NCBI RefSeq assembly: GCF_036898095.1 | Contig: NC_090736.1 | Location: 11,142,976 to 11,206,975, forward strand | DNA: 64,000 nt | Origin: Palaemon carinicauda | Taxonomy: Eukaryota > Arthropoda > Malacostraca > Decapoda > Palaemonidae | Reading direction: 5' to 3' | Shown: positions 11,106 through 22,784 of the stretch, one piece after another | How positions within the stretch are numbered: the first letter of the stretch is position 1 | How the letters are laid out: each line of letters opens with the position of its first letter | Made by a program: the position numbers and the translations under genes | The notes under the pieces: generated by a model | Told to the model about the DNA's origin: nothing | The model's input: only the letters and a program-made list of their open reading frames with translations | Databases searched by the model: none

Positions 11106-13235
11106 TTACTTCGCGTAGTGCTTGAAGAAAACGCGCGACGATTTCCACCCTGTGAAGCTCTTGAGGCTTTCGAAATCCATGCTCTGGAAGAAGTTCAGAG
11201 AAGACGCGACTTTTCTAGGATCGTGACCTGCGGGTCTACTGTCAGGATCCGCTCTGCGAATGAAGTAGGTGATTTTCGCTCTTAGCTGTTTCAGTGACAA
11301 GTCACTACCCGATGTTTCTCCTTTGAAGAGTTGTCCTCCACCGAAGTCTGAAGTTCTTCGAAGATAGACCTTAAGACTCTCCACTGGGCATAGAGAGACA
11401 TCTTCCTTCAGGGGGCAGATTCTCCAAGGGCCCCATCTCTTGGTGGGTAGTTCATTCTTTGCGAGAAACGTCAGATCAGGGAAGAGGGTAAGCTCTCCTG
11501 TATCTGCGAACAGGATATGACCCTCTTCTCTTGATAATGCCACTATTTCACTGACTCGGGCTCCCGAGGCGACAGCAAAAAGGAAGATAACTTTTTGAGT
11601 CAAGTCTTTTAGAGGGCATGAATCGTTGTCCAGGTTAGAGGCAAAATGGAACACCTTGTCCAGGGACCAGGAGATAGGTTTTGGCGGAGGTGCTGGGCGT
11701 AGTCTAGCGCATGCCTTTGGTAATTTATTGAAGATATCGCTCGACAGATCAATCTGGAAGGCGTACAGTAGTGGTCTAGTCAAAGCCGATTTGCAGGTGG
11801 AAATCGTGTTGGCTGCTAAGCCTTGTCCATGAAGGTGAATGAAGAAGGACATGCAAAAATCGATGGTGATTTCCGTAGGATTTTTTGCTTTGACGAACGA
11901 GACCCACTTTCTCCAGGAAGATTCGTATTGCCGTCGTGTGGATTCAGTCTTGTATTCCTCGAGGAAGTCTAGACTTTTCTTCGAGATTCCAAACCTTTTC
12001 TTTGCGGCTAAGGAGAGAAAATCATGAGATGAAGGTCCCTGACTTTCAGTGATGAAGCAAAGACAGTCGACTTCTGTACTTGTTGAGAGAGAACTGGGCC
12101 CGGTAGGGGGATCAGCGTGGGCTGCAGCTCCAGGACCAGAGGGTACCAATTGCTCCGGGGCCACTTGGGAGCCACTAGGGCTGCTGTCCCTTTGAAGGTT
12201 CTCAGTTTGGAGAGGACTTTCTGCAAAAGGTTGGGGGGAGGGAACAGGTATATCCTGGCCCATCTGTTCCAATCCAGTGACATGGCATCCACTGCTTCTG
12301 CATTGGGGTCCTCGTACGGGGCCACATATCGAGGAAGTTGATTGTTGTCGCTCGTTGCGAAGAGATCGATTTGAAGTTCCGGGACTTGGTGAGAGATGAA
12401 GGAGAATGACCTTGCGTCTAGAGACCATTCCGACTCTATTGGGCTTGTCCGTGATAAGAGCGTCCGCCGTCACGTTGCGGAATCCTTGTAGGTGAACTGC
12501 AGACAGGTGCCATTTCTTCTTTTCTGCAAGACGAAAGATTGGAAGAAGTACCTGATTTATCTGGGGCGATCTCGAGCCCTGACGATTGAGACATCTGACT
12601 ACCACCGAGTTGTCCAGAGTCAGATAGATGTGGATCGAGGGAGGCGGGGAGAGTTTCTTCAGGGTGAGAAGAACTGCCACGGGCTCCAAGATGTTGATGT
12701 GAAACGTCTTGAATAGGGGAGACCATGTTCCTTGAACCTGTCGTTGGTGGGAGTGACCTCCCCAACCCTCCAGTGAAGCATCCGTGTGGATGTTGAGCGA
12801 TGGAGGCGGGTGTTGAAGAGGAATGGACCTTTTCAGGGCCTTTGCTTCCGACCACGGCTTTAATAGTAAGCGAAGTCTGTTTGGGAGCCGTCTCTTGAGG
12901 TCTCTTCGAGCGATGGATGCAGAACGTCTCCAGACTCCCGCGGCATTCTTTAGCTGTGCGCGAAGCACTGGGTTTGTCACAGAGGTGAACTGTAGAGAGC
13001 CTAGAACTTGTTCCTGCTGTCGTCTTGAGATCCGTTTGGATTTCAGCAATCTTCTGACAGACCCTGCTATTTCCTTCCTTTTCTTCTGCAGGATGGAAAG
13101 GCGGTGTGACTGAAGATCCCAATGGATTCCTAACCATTGGAACTTCTGAGCTGGAGAGAGGCGAGATTTCTCGGCGTTTATCTTGAATCCCAGATATTCT
13201 AGGAACTGGGTGACTTTGTTGCAGGATTTACACAA
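11106..13235 (-). CDS. DIRS-B RT tail, RNase H and tyrosine recombinase in one ORF
   Basis: A 709-codon open frame; its upstream limit is a frameshift from the RT ORF, so the start is not a genuine initiation site. RNase H residues are in order: HTDASLEGWGG, FHINILEPVAV, LTLDNSVVVRCLNRQ and TADAL. After TADAL a one-base insertion relative to DIRS-D moves the reading into the -1 frame. A Ser/Pro-rich linker leads to the recombinase (about residues 430-709), starting at STRRQYESSW. The catalytic set is present: GARVSEIV (Arg), GHDPRKVAS (His-x-x-Arg), GWKSSRVFFKHY (Trp and the nucleophile Tyr). Tyrosine recombinases integrate DIRS cDNA circles. The recombinase itself looks intact. Confidence 0.88.
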   Translation of the reverse strand: MCKSCNKVTQFLEYLGFKINAEKSRLSPAQKFQWLGIHWDLQSHRLSILQKKRKEIAGSVRRLLKSKRISRRQQEQVLGSLQFTSVTNPVLRAQLKNAAGVWRRSASIARRDLKRRLPNRLRLLLKPWSEAKALKRSIPLQHPPPSLNIHTDASLEGWGGHSHQRQVQGTWSPLFKTFHINILEPVAVLLTLKKLSPPPSIHIYLTLDNSVVVRCLNRQGSRSPQINQVLLPIFRLAEKKKWHLSAVHLQGFRNVTADALITDKPNRVGMVSRRKVILLHLSPSPGTSNRSLRNERQQSTSSICGPVRGPQCRSSGCHVTGLEQMGQDIPVPSPQPFAESPLQTENLQRDSSPSGSQVAPEQLVPSGPGAAAHADPPTGPSSLSTSTEVDCLCFITESQGPSSHDFLSLAAKKRFGISKKSLDFLEEYKTESTRRQYESSWRKWVSFVKAKNPTEITIDFCMSFFIHLHGQGLAANTISTCKSALTRPLLYAFQIDLSSDIFNKLPKACARLRPAPPPKPISWSLDKVFHFASNLDNDSCPLKDLTQKVIFLFAVASGARVSEIVALSREEGHILFADTGELTLFPDLTFLAKNELPTKRWGPWRICPLKEDVSLCPVESLKVYLRRTSDFGGGQLFKGETSGSDLSLKQLRAKITYFIRRADPDSRPAGHDPRKVASSLNFFQSMDFESLKSFTGWKSSRVFFKHYAK
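12008..12325 (-). pseudogene. DAM-like methyltransferase domain fragment of DIRS-B
   Basis: Reads in the +1 frame relative to the surrounding ORF: APYEDPNAEAVDAMSLDW, IYLFPPPNLL, LVAPKWPRSNWYP. This matches the domain that follows RNase H in many DIRS proteins and has been compared with phage N6-adenine methyltransferases. The catalytic (N/D)PPY signature is replaced by FPP, so activity is doubtful. In this copy the domain is cut off from RNase H by the one-base insertion near 12445. Confidence 0.65.
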
Positions 13236-14245
13236 TCTTCGGGCGATGTCGCCCAGACCAGCCAGTCGTCTGGGTAAGCCCTCACTTGGACGCCGCTAAG
13301 GTGGAGCTGTTGGACGATGGCGTCTGCCAGCTTGGTGAAGATCCGTGGAGCCACGTTGAGCCCGAAGGGCATGGCCCTGAAGGCGAAACTTTTCCTTTGG
13401 AGTCGAAATCCTAGGTAGGAGGAAGCGTGATGATTCATTGGAACGTGCCAGTAGGCATCCGCCAGGTCTATGGAGACCGTGTAGGCCCTTTGAGGCAGAA
13501 GGGTCCTTATTTGTTGCAGAGTCAGCATCTTGAACTTGTTGTTTGCAATGAACTTGTTGAGAGGGGATAAGTCTGGAATGACTCTGAGTTTGTCGGAGTC
13601 CTTCTTGGGAACGCAAAATAGTCTCCCTTGGAACCTGGTTGACTTTACCCTCCTGATCACCTTCTTGTTCAAGAGTTCTAGGACATATTCTTCCAGGAGG
13701 GGGGTTGACTGTTGGAAGAATTGCTGGAAGGCTGGGGGTGGTTGCGTCCAGCTCCAGCCTAGTCCCTTCTTGACGATGCTGTGTGCCCAGGGATCGAAGG
13801 TCCAACGATCCTGGAATTGGCATAGTCTTCCTCCCAGCGGAAGCACTTCATTGCTTCTGGTGTCCCGAGGGTTTGCCACCTCGGCCGCTAGCTCCCCTTC
13901 CTCCTCTGCCTCTGGAGGGGCGGCGAGACGAATCTCTGCCGGAACCTCTGCTTGAGCCCCTACCTCTGGGACGAAAGGTAGTAGCGTGTTGCTCATACGC
14001 AGGGGTAAAGACCGGTGACTGCGACACCACTGGTTGGGGGACCAACTGAAAGGTCTGCTGTGGCTGTGTGGCCACTTGGGGAGTAGCGGAACCCGGAAAC
14101 TGCCGTCTCTGTTGACGTTGCTGGGGTTTCGGTTTTTGAGATTTCCTCTTAGGTTGAGGGCCATTGTCCTGAGAGGATTTCCTTTTTCTCGACATGCCCC
14201 ACTTGTGGAGAAGGTTCCTATTCTCCGTGGCGGCCTTGTCTGCAA
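13199..14245 (-). pseudogene. DIRS-B reverse transcriptase ORF
   Basis: Contains the RT fingers and palm: FCVPKKDSDKLRVI, SIDLADAYWHVP (motif A), MPFGLNVAPRIFT (motif B) and AYPDDWLVW (motif C). The catalytic motif reads YPDD where DIRS-D, E and F have YLDD, so polymerase activity is probably lost. The RT region follows an RG-rich segment and DTRSNEVLP, which in DIRS-D is continuous with gag. Here a frame change near 13860-13880 separates it from gag, and a second one near 13225 separates it from RNase H. The ORF start is not at a recognisable ATG of its own. Confidence 0.85.
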
Positions 14246-15803
14246 TCTCTTTCACCAGGGAGGAGGGAAAGAGATATTTACCCCAGATATTGGAGGAAAT
14301 CAGCCTCCGGAGTTCGTGTTTCACTGTCGCGTTGGCAAACATGAATTCACGACAGGCTCTGCGAGCCTTAGTGAAGCTATACAGGTCCTTAGTCACCGTT
14401 GCCAAGTGTGTTTTGGCTAGGACCATATAAAAGTCCGGGACTCTAGTGTCCCCGGCCATAAGTTCTAGCTGTACCTGGAGGGACAGCGATGTGGCAAGCC
14501 TCTCTTTCGTATCCTCTTCCCTACGAAGGAGGTGATCATTTAGCCTTGGGAGGTCTTCATTGAATTGACGACCGGCTACGTCAGGCTCTAACTTCCCCAC
14601 CGTGAATGTTGACTGGACGTCTTTCCAGTGCCTATCATCGGGAGGAACGGTAAGGGAGAAGGGTCTGCACTCCTCCAGTGCAGGGCAAGGTTTTCCTTCC
14701 TCCACTGCCTTTAAGACCGCTGTGAAGGCCTTTTCGATGAAGGGGAAAGTCGCAGCATTCGGCGCAACGAAGGTTGGATGCTTCTTACTAAGCGCCGGCA
14801 TCTTGGAGTTGGTGAAACCCCTACTCTTCACCGCCTGGGCTAGCATAGCCTGGGCCTTCGCGAGATCAAACACGATAACCTCCTTCGGTTCGGTCTCCTC
14901 CTTTGAGGCTGGTTCGGACCTGAGCCGGACGTAACAGTCCGGATAAGCCTCGAAGTTCGGAAAGAATTCCACTTCTTCCAACAAGATAGAGCCAATCCTT
15001 TCACTGATGTAGATCTTTCCAGTCGTGATTGGCATATGCTCGGCATATCTCAATGGGTTAGTTTCCGAGCAAGTGGGGAGGTCCTTAACCGAAATCCGTT
15101 TCGGTTGTTTAAAGTTAACTAGAGTAGACCGGAATTGCTCCTGGGTCTCTCGTAGCTTTCTTTCCATGAGGGCTTCAAGCATCTTGAAGACCTCCTGAGT
15201 GCCCGATGGAAGAGGGTCCGGGGTGGCGGAAGTTGAAGGAACAGGTTCCTCGGACGGTGCAGGAGTCGCTGCGGGAGTAAGAGCAGGAGCGACCTCGGTC
15301 TCCGAATCAGGATATTCCACCTGATCTTCCTCATAGTCGAGTTCCTCGCCCATGAGGTTCTTCTCCCTCTCTTCTGACACTTCCGACATACGTTCCACGT
15401 TATCGGAATCCAAGTGGCACTCATGCATGGACTGGGCCATGACGATATCAGGTTCCACCACGATCTGGACGGTGGGGATCTGATCACGGGGGATCACAGA
15501 GTCTTTGGATGCCTTTGGAAAAAGCAAGGCCCTCAAATCTTCGCTGGCGAGATACAGTCTGGTGGCGTTCTTCTGGAAGCCACGCACCCATTTGCGTAGC
15601 TTCTCTCGAGCGTTGTCCCTTGCCTCCGCGGAAGGAGGGTCGTCGAACGCCTCGGCCAAACGACTCTTGCAGACTGTACAGTTCTGCGGGTCCCAGTATT
15701 TCAGGTCGCCTTTCTTGGCGGCGCAGGGGGCGTGGGTCCGGCACGCCTTGTGCCCGTAGAAGTCCGGGCGCTTCACTCCACAGAAGTTGCTTTCACACTT
15801 CAT
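13848..15803 (-). CDS. DIRS-B gag-like protein
   Basis: 651 codons starting at ATG 15803, just downstream of a splice-acceptor match (TTTTACAG at 15813-15820). The N-terminus has a Cys/His cluster (MKCESNFC, CRTHAPC, CTVC) followed by LRKWVRGFQKNA. The middle is acidic and Ser/Pro-rich; then comes the conserved core (YAEHMPITTGKIYIS, FPNFEAYPDCYVRLRSEP, ARRACREFMF, LISSNIWGKYLFP). The tail is Arg/Gly-rich (RGRGSSRG, SRGRGGRG), like nucleic-acid-binding RGG boxes. The protein presumably packages the retrotransposon RNA. The last residues (PSGHQKQ) come from a frame change; in DIRS-D the same region reads straight into RT. Confidence 0.88.
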   Translation of the reverse strand: MKCESNFCGVKRPDFYGHKACRTHAPCAAKKGDLKYWDPQNCTVCKSRLAEAFDDPPSAEARDNAREKLRKWVRGFQKNATRLYLASEDLRALLFPKASKDSVIPRDQIPTVQIVVEPDIVMAQSMHECHLDSDNVERMSEVSEEREKNLMGEELDYEEDQVEYPDSETEVAPALTPAATPAPSEEPVPSTSATPDPLPSGTQEVFKMLEALMERKLRETQEQFRSTLVNFKQPKRISVKDLPTCSETNPLRYAEHMPITTGKIYISERIGSILLEEVEFFPNFEAYPDCYVRLRSEPASKEETEPKEVIVFDLAKAQAMLAQAVKSRGFTNSKMPALSKKHPTFVAPNAATFPFIEKAFTAVLKAVEEGKPCPALEECRPFSLTVPPDDRHWKDVQSTFTVGKLEPDVAGRQFNEDLPRLNDHLLRREEDTKERLATSLSLQVQLELMAGDTRVPDFYMVLAKTHLATVTKDLYSFTKARRACREFMFANATVKHELRRLISSNIWGKYLFPSSLVKEIADKAATENRNLLHKWGMSRKRKSSQDNGPQPKRKSQKPKPQQRQQRRQFPGSATPQVATQPQQTFQLVPQPVVSQSPVFTPAYEQHATTFRPRGRGSSRGSGRDSSRRPSRGRGGRGASGRGGKPSGHQKQ

Positions 15804-15830
15804 ATACTCCTCCTGTAAAAGAAAGAGATC
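15804..15830 (-). promoter_or_regulatory. 3' splice site before DIRS-B gag
   Basis: On the minus strand a pyrimidine tract (CTCTTTCTTTTACAG) ends 9 bases before the gag ATG and is followed by GAGGAGT. DIRS-D (55925-55950) and DIRS-A1 (1144-1171) have the same arrangement, so the gag message is probably spliced just upstream of its start codon. Confidence 0.55.
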
Positions 15831-15927
15831 ATGAGTACATGGAAGGCATAAGAATGACTTACATTACTCTAAAATTAAGATAACTTAATCTAAATTTTTA
15901 AGCATTAAAGTAATTCACAAGGTATTA

Positions 15928-16751
<824 letters not shown>

Positions 16752-19004
16752 TATAATGCCTGAGAATAATGAGCGGGAAAGGAAGTAGATAGACACATAC
16801 TTGTGAATCACGCCCAGTCGGTTACCGTAACCTTATCAGTAGGCAATTTCTTTTGTGGCCGAAGGTCACAAAACGGAAATCCATATGGATAAGCCGTGGT
16901 GGGTAGAAGCTAAGCCTCTAACAGAAATTGCCCGCGAGGTGTAGCAGGGACTGAGACCACTCAGATGCCTGGAGTAGAAGGGGAATAGGAAAAACCCCTT
17001 ATTAGATATAGATTCCGGCAATCGGCTGTACTAAGACACACAGAGTATGCTAGAATAATGTAATGTGCAATCAGACAGCACAGCCACAATTTTAGATGGT
17101 AAGAAAATACCTATTTATAGAAGTGGCTAAGCCATCTGGCTGCAGTATGTTGGCTGTAGGTATGAGAAGGGGTGCATGTCCCTTAACGTCTCCGGAGGGT
17201 GCCGGCAGACCGACGGTACGCCGGAGGCCGGTCCTGCAGGGTGGAAGGCATCAAGACAGACACATTGAGTATCTAAAATATAATACCATCGCTGCGACCG
17301 CCGGCAGGAGGAGGGGGCTCCGGCAGCCGAAGGCTGACGGCCTGGTGAGCTCTGATCAATTCATAAGATGGATATGTATATGGTTGTATACCTAGACCGC
17401 CGGCAATCAATGCCGGCACGCCGGTGGCCGGCTCCGAAGGTCGGCCAGCTGGTACTAGGTAAAAAGAGGGGTGGGACGTCGGCTGTATGTCGACGGAAGG
17501 CGGCAGCCTCCGGCACACGGAAGGCTGACGTCTTAAAGGGGGGAGGGCATCTTGTGAAAGAATGTCACCTGAGGTAATGGCGGTATCGCCGGCGGTAGAG
17601 GCGGCAAGGGACCGGCACCAGGATAGAAGGAGAGAAAGGTAAGGAGGGATGGAAGGGGTAAGATCTCATACCCCTCCGGCATCCCTCCGGAGAGAGTGCA
17701 CTCATGATAGGAGTGGATACTCCTAGCATCCTGCGGCAGGGAGCCAGCAGTCGTCCGGGTGTCTGGGGTAACCCAAGGGAGGGTTAGAGGGCACACAAGA
17801 GGGGGGAAACTCCCGCCGGCCGGACCGCTGCCGGCAACTACCCCCATAGAACGCTATGAAGGGTATGTGTACCAGAGCGGCCAGCTCAGCAGGAGAACAA
17901 GTTAGCCCTACCACTCCACCCAAGGGAGGAGTTGTAGGACTAAGGACAGATGTGTGTAGGCAACCCTACAACAAAGGGATAGGTGGGGAGGGGGAAAATG
18001 AAGGGTCTTTCTATAGGGGAGACTTTGTATGAGAACGGCCACCAAGGAGAGGGAGAACGCTCCCTAACCTAGATTAGGTAGCCCAGAATGTGAATGGTAC
18101 AGGAGTACCGTCCCAAACTATAATAGGGCAGAGTCAACCCCCAGAGCTTAACCTAGAGAAGGAGGGCTAACTCCTAGGCTAGGCAAGCTTGAAAGACACA
18201 TCGCAAGATGCAGGGAGGAAGGAGTAACCCAACAAGGTGCAACTGAGGAAGGGCAGAGCCGTTCCTTATTTCTCGGTCACGACCCTAAGGGAGGGTCATT
18301 CCCTTAGGGTAGACAGAGAAGCGATAAATACTCTGTTTGTAGACAAGATTCCCCTATATAGAAGGGGAAGCAAGGCCACACAGAGGGAACGCCCGCAGGC
18401 AGGGGGATTAGGGAGCATATAGGGGTTCCTACATTAGGTTAGGGTGGAAAGATACGTAATCAACCCGGTGCCCTATATGGTCCCCGAAGGCGAAAACACT
18501 TACATCACAGTTAATAGTATGTTTAATAATGCCACAATCTTCATAACTTAACCTAGGAATACTGGTATATATCATGCATGAAAACAAGCACTAGGCTATC
18601 CAGCCTAGGGGCTAAGCTAGCGATCTAGTATGGGGTCAAACGGCGACCGAGTCTGATGAGCGCTAAAACACGATATAGGTAATTCCTAGCTATGAAGAAT
18701 AAATAACTAATAATATTAATTAGTTAAATGACCAGAGAAGGCTGTTCTGGCTAACTAAATAAAGCATGCGATATGAACAACGACGCCATAAAATGGCGCG
18801 TCCGGGATCGGCACAGCTCTGCCACAAAACTCAATATTTTACGAAAAGTAGAAGTTACTTTACGGCTAGAGCTTATTTAAACAATACTGGGACCTGGTAC
18901 TCAACTTTCCTGAAGAAGGCGAGGCTGAAGGTAGCGACATAACGGCGATGTAAGCAGATGAAAAACGCACTCAAGGAAAATCCGACCAAAGCAAGGAGCT
19001 ATAG

Positions 19005-19366
19005 GCTGAAGGATGAGGACGGACGTGACGTCATTTAGCAATGACACCCGTTTGTTTACGTTTCGAGTACCAAAAGCTGCCACGGACGAGTTTAACTGTG
19101 GAACGGCTCCCCAGTTATTCTTCACCTTTCCATATCGAAGTGTTAACTCTATATGGGGTGCAGATAGCTATGTGGCGTGTTAATACATGCGTCCCCTGTT
19201 GATATACGATATCCTAGAGGGAAACCTTTAGGGTACTCGCACCAGAAGTTAGAATTCTGTGATAACCTTTAGTTTAATTCTCTGGGAATATCCCTGTAGT
19301 TAAATATACCCTAGGAAGCTACTGAAGGAACCTTCCATCAGGATGTCATGGCTTGAGCCCAAAAAT
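19005..19366 (-). repeat. 5' ITR of DIRS-B
   Basis: Reverse complement of 9686-10020 with very few differences, ending in the outer tip CCATCAGGATGTCATGG then TTGAGCCCAAAA. The tip is not the same as the 3' tip (GGGTGAGATAG type). The (TA)n array begins at the A-run. Confidence 0.85.
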
Positions 19367-19906
<540 letters not shown>

Positions 19907-20098
19907 TGTTATTTTGATAATAAAATAAATTTTTGAATATACTTACCTGGTGATTATATAGCTGCAACTCTGTTGCCCGACAGACAACTCTACGGTAAAA
20001 ACTCGCCAGCGATCGCTATACAGGTTGCGGGTGTGCCCAACAGCGCCATCTGTCGTCCAGATACCCAGAACTCAATGTAAACAAAGACTCAATTTTCT
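19907..20098 (+). repeat. 3' ITR of DIRS-C
   Basis: Tip TGTTATTTTGATAATAAAAT, then TACTTACC and GGTGATTATATAGCTGC, then a body (TCTGTTGCCCGACAGACAAC, CGCCAGCGATCGCTATACAG, CAACAGCGCCATCTGTCGTC) that is the reverse complement of 26239-26398. Confidence 0.85.
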
Positions 20099-20145
20099 CC
20101 TCGTCCCACTGCGTCTCTATTGGGGAGGAAGGGAGGGTCCTTTAA

Positions 20146-20236
20146 TTTATAATCACCGGGTAAGTATATTCAAAAATTTATTTTATTATCAAAATAACAT
20201 TTTTCCATATTTAACTTAGCCGGTGATTATATAGCT
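20146..20236 (-). repeat. ICR of DIRS-C
   Basis: Left half is the reverse complement of the 3' tip (19907-19960). Right half, TTTTTCCATATTTAACTTAG then CCGGTGATTATATAGCTG, is the reverse complement of the 5' tip (26380-26410) with one or two differences. The two are joined without a spacer, as expected if the ICR templates the circle junction. Confidence 0.8.
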
Positions 20237-20587
20237 GATTCACACCCAGGGGGGTGGGTAGAGACCAGCAATATATGTTTACACTTTTATGAGCTAAGAG
20301 TTTTTATTTCATTTTAGAAGTTATCAAAATAACAAAAACAAAATAAATAGGTACCTGGTAAGGAAGTCGACTTGAACAATTACTCTGCCTTTTTAGTACG
20401 TCTTCCTTACGGAGCCTCGCGATCCTCTTAGGATGCTGATCGACCCCTAGGATCTGAAGTATCAAGGGTTGCAACCCATACAACAGGACCTCATCAAAAC
20501 CCCTAATCTAGGCGCTCTCAAGAAATGACTTTGACCACCCGCCAAATCAACCAGGATGCGAAAGGCTTCTTAGCCTTCCGGACAACC

Positions 20588-20629
<42 letters not shown>

Positions 20630-20654
20630 AGAGACAGATTAAAAGGATAAGGAA
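20237..20654 (-). other. 3' untranslated region of DIRS-C with poly(A) run
   Basis: No gene. It resembles the corresponding part of DIRS-E (57700-58080) in layout (CAGGACCTCA, CACTCAAGAA, GACCACC, CCAAATCAA blocks). A pure A-run of about 35 bases on the plus strand lies near 20590-20624, just downstream of the recombinase stop. Confidence 0.55.
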
Positions 20655-21476
20655 TTAGGGAATTGTAGTGGTTGAGCCCTCACCCACTACTGCACTCGCT
20701 GCTACGAATGGTCCCAGTGTGTAGCAGTTCTTGTAAAGAGACTGGACATCTTTCAAGTAAAATGACGCGAACACTGACTTGCTTCTCCAATAGGTTGCGT
20801 CCATTATACTTTGCAGAGATACATTTTGCTTAAAGGCCACGGAAGTTGTTACAGCTCTAACTTCGTGCGTCTTCACCTTAAGCAAAGTTCGGTCTTCCTC
20901 GCTCAGATGTGAATGAGCTTCTCGTATTAACAATCTGATAAAGTCTGACCAAGCATTCTTTGACATAGGCAAGGATGGTTTCTTAACTGAACACCATAAA
21001 GCTTCAGATTGGCCTTGTAAAGGTTTAGTACGCTTTAAATAGAACTTAAGAGCTCTAACAGGGCATAAGACTCTTTCTAGTTCATTGCCTACGATCTCCG
21101 ATAAGCTGGGGATATCGAAAGATTTAGGCCAAGGCCGAGAAGGCAGCTCATTTTTGGCTAGAAAACCAAGTTGCAGCGAACAAGTGGCTTTTTCTGACGA
21201 AAATCCGATGTTCTTGCTGAAGGCATGAATCTCACTGACTCTTTTAGCCGAGGCTAAGCATACCAGGAAAAGAGTCTTAAGAGTGAGATCTTTCAGGGAG
21301 GCTGATTGTAACGACTCCAACCTGTCTGACATGAAGAATCTTAGTACCACGTCTAAATTCCATCCAGGGGTAGCCAAACGACGCTCCTTGGTGGTCTCAA
21401 AAGACTTAAGGAGGTCTTGCAGATCTTTATGTTTGGAAAGATCTAAGCCTCTATGCCGGAAGACCGATGCCAACAT
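20655..21476 (-). CDS. DIRS-C tyrosine recombinase (C-terminal ORF)
   Basis: 273 codons. The catalytic residues are all visible: SAKRVSEIHAF (Arg), THEVRAVTTS (His-x-x-Arg), YWRSKSVFASFYLKDV (Trp and Tyr). CPVRALKFYLKRTK and the SLQLGFLAKNELPSRPW region match DIRS-E closely. The N-terminal core-binding part continues upstream to about 21650 (IRVYQSKWEVFRDW-like in translation), but a frame break near 21480-21500 separates it. Catalytic half looks usable; the full protein does not. Confidence 0.85.
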   Translation of the reverse strand: MLASVFRHRGLDLSKHKDLQDLLKSFETTKERRLATPGWNLDVVLRFFMSDRLESLQSASLKDLTLKTLFLVCLASAKRVSEIHAFSKNIGFSSEKATCSLQLGFLAKNELPSRPWPKSFDIPSLSEIVGNELERVLCPVRALKFYLKRTKPLQGQSEALWCSVKKPSLPMSKNAWSDFIRLLIREAHSHLSEEDRTLLKVKTHEVRAVTTSVAFKQNVSLQSIMDATYWRSKSVFASFYLKDVQSLYKNCYTLGPFVAASAVVGEGSTTTIP

Positions 21477-21553
21477 GCTTCTGTAGCCCTTGATAGTGGG
21501 AGCTGAAAGGGATCGTCCTTTTCTCAGGTCTAAGAGAAAAACAGCTATTTGAG

Positions 21554-22181
21554 CTACAGAGGTACTGGTCGAGGATACAGAAACTGACTTGCACCAGTCT
21601 CGGAAGACTTCCCACTTCGATTGGTAGACTCTAATGGAAGACGCTCTCCTTGCTCTAGCAATCGCACTGGCAGCTTCCTTCGAAAAGCCTCTAGCTCTCG
21701 AGAGTCTTTCGATAGTCTGAAGGCAGTCAGACGAAGAGCGTGGAGGCTTTGGAGTACCTTCTTTACGTGTGGCTGACGTAGAAGGTCTACCCTTAGAGGA
21801 AGACTACTGGGAACGTCTACTAACCATCGAAGTATCTCGGTGAACCATTCTCTCGCGGGCCAGAGGGAAGCAACTAACGTCAACCTTGTCCCTTCGTGAG
21901 AGGCGAACTTCTGCAGTACCTTGTTGACAATCTTGAACGGTGGGAATGCGTAGAGATCCAGATGTGACCAATCTAGGAGGAAAGCATCTATATGTATTGC
22001 TGCTGGGTCCGGGACTGGAGAGCAATAGATTGGAAGCCTCTTGGTCAGCGAGGTTGCAAAGAGATCTATGGATGGTTTTACCCCAAGTGACCCAAAGTCT
22101 CTTGCACACATCCTTGTGGAGGGTCCATTCGGTTGGAATTACTTGCCCTTTCCGACTGAGACAATCTGCTATGACGTTCAA
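21554..22181 (-). pseudogene. DIRS-C RNase H end and DAM-like domain
   Basis: Begins with the last RNase H motif (IADCLSRKGQ, at about 22170) and, after a frame change near 22090, continues as SIDLFATSLTKRLPIYCSPV, DAFLLDWSHLDLYAFPPFKI and WPAREWFTEILRW. This is the methyltransferase-like domain after RNase H in DIRS elements, again with FPP in place of the catalytic NPPY/DPPY. It lies upstream of the recombinase in a different frame. Confidence 0.7.
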
Positions 22182-22204
22182 GTCGCCTTGGATGAACCTC
22201 GTTA

Positions 22205-22758
22205 CTAGGGAGATGTCTTGACCTTTGACCAGATGAGCAGGTCCCTTGCGATCTCGTAAAACGTCAGTGAGTGGGTACCTCCTTGTTTGGAGATGTACGC
22301 CAAGGCCGTGGTGATGTCCGAGTTAACTTCCACCACTTTGCCTCGGAGAGACTTGAAGCTTTTCAAGGCCAGATGTACTGCCAACAGCTCCTTGCAGTTG
22401 ATATGCATGCTCCTCTGACTCGAGTTCCGCAGTCCTGAGCATTCCCGACCGTCTAGTGTCGCGCCCCAGCCCACGCCCGATGCGTCCGAGAAGAGAACGT
22501 GGTTGGGAGTCTGAACAGCCAGGGGAAGACCCTCTCTAGGTTGATATTGTCCTTCCACCAAGTCAGACAAGACTTTATCTTTTCGGAAACCGGGATCGAG
22601 ACCGCTTCTAGCGTCTTGTCCTTTTTCCAGTGAAAAGCTAGATGGTATTGAAGAGGACGGAGGTGTAGTCTTCCTAGTGACACAAATTGTTCCACGGATG
22701 ACAGCGTCCCTACCAGACTCATCCACAGCCTGACTGAGCAGCGTTCCTTCTTCAGCAT
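22205..22758 (-). pseudogene. DIRS-C RT connection and RNase H
   Basis: The RT connection is readable from 22758 (KKERCSVRLWMSLVGTLSS, RPLQYHL). After a frame change near 22490 the RNase H follows: LFSDASGVGWGATLDG (Asp), INCKELLAVHLAL (Glu), VVEVNSDITTALAYISKQGG (Asp). Motifs A, B and YLDD of RT are absent: the sequence upstream of 22760 is already gag-like, so the RT core was deleted. Confidence 0.78.
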
Positions 22759-22784
22759 CTTCTGGATGGATAGCAGGGCTTGAT

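Noticed and set aside
11106..13235. A host or phage integrase gene
   Set aside because: The recombinase domains sit downstream of RT-RNase H inside ITR/ICR-bounded units, which identifies them as DIRS retrotransposon enzymes.
15814..15865. Potential tiny intron in the DIRS-B leader (GTAAGTC near 15861 to the acceptor at 15814)
   Set aside because: It would be under 50 bases and the donor is not conserved in DIRS-D or A1.
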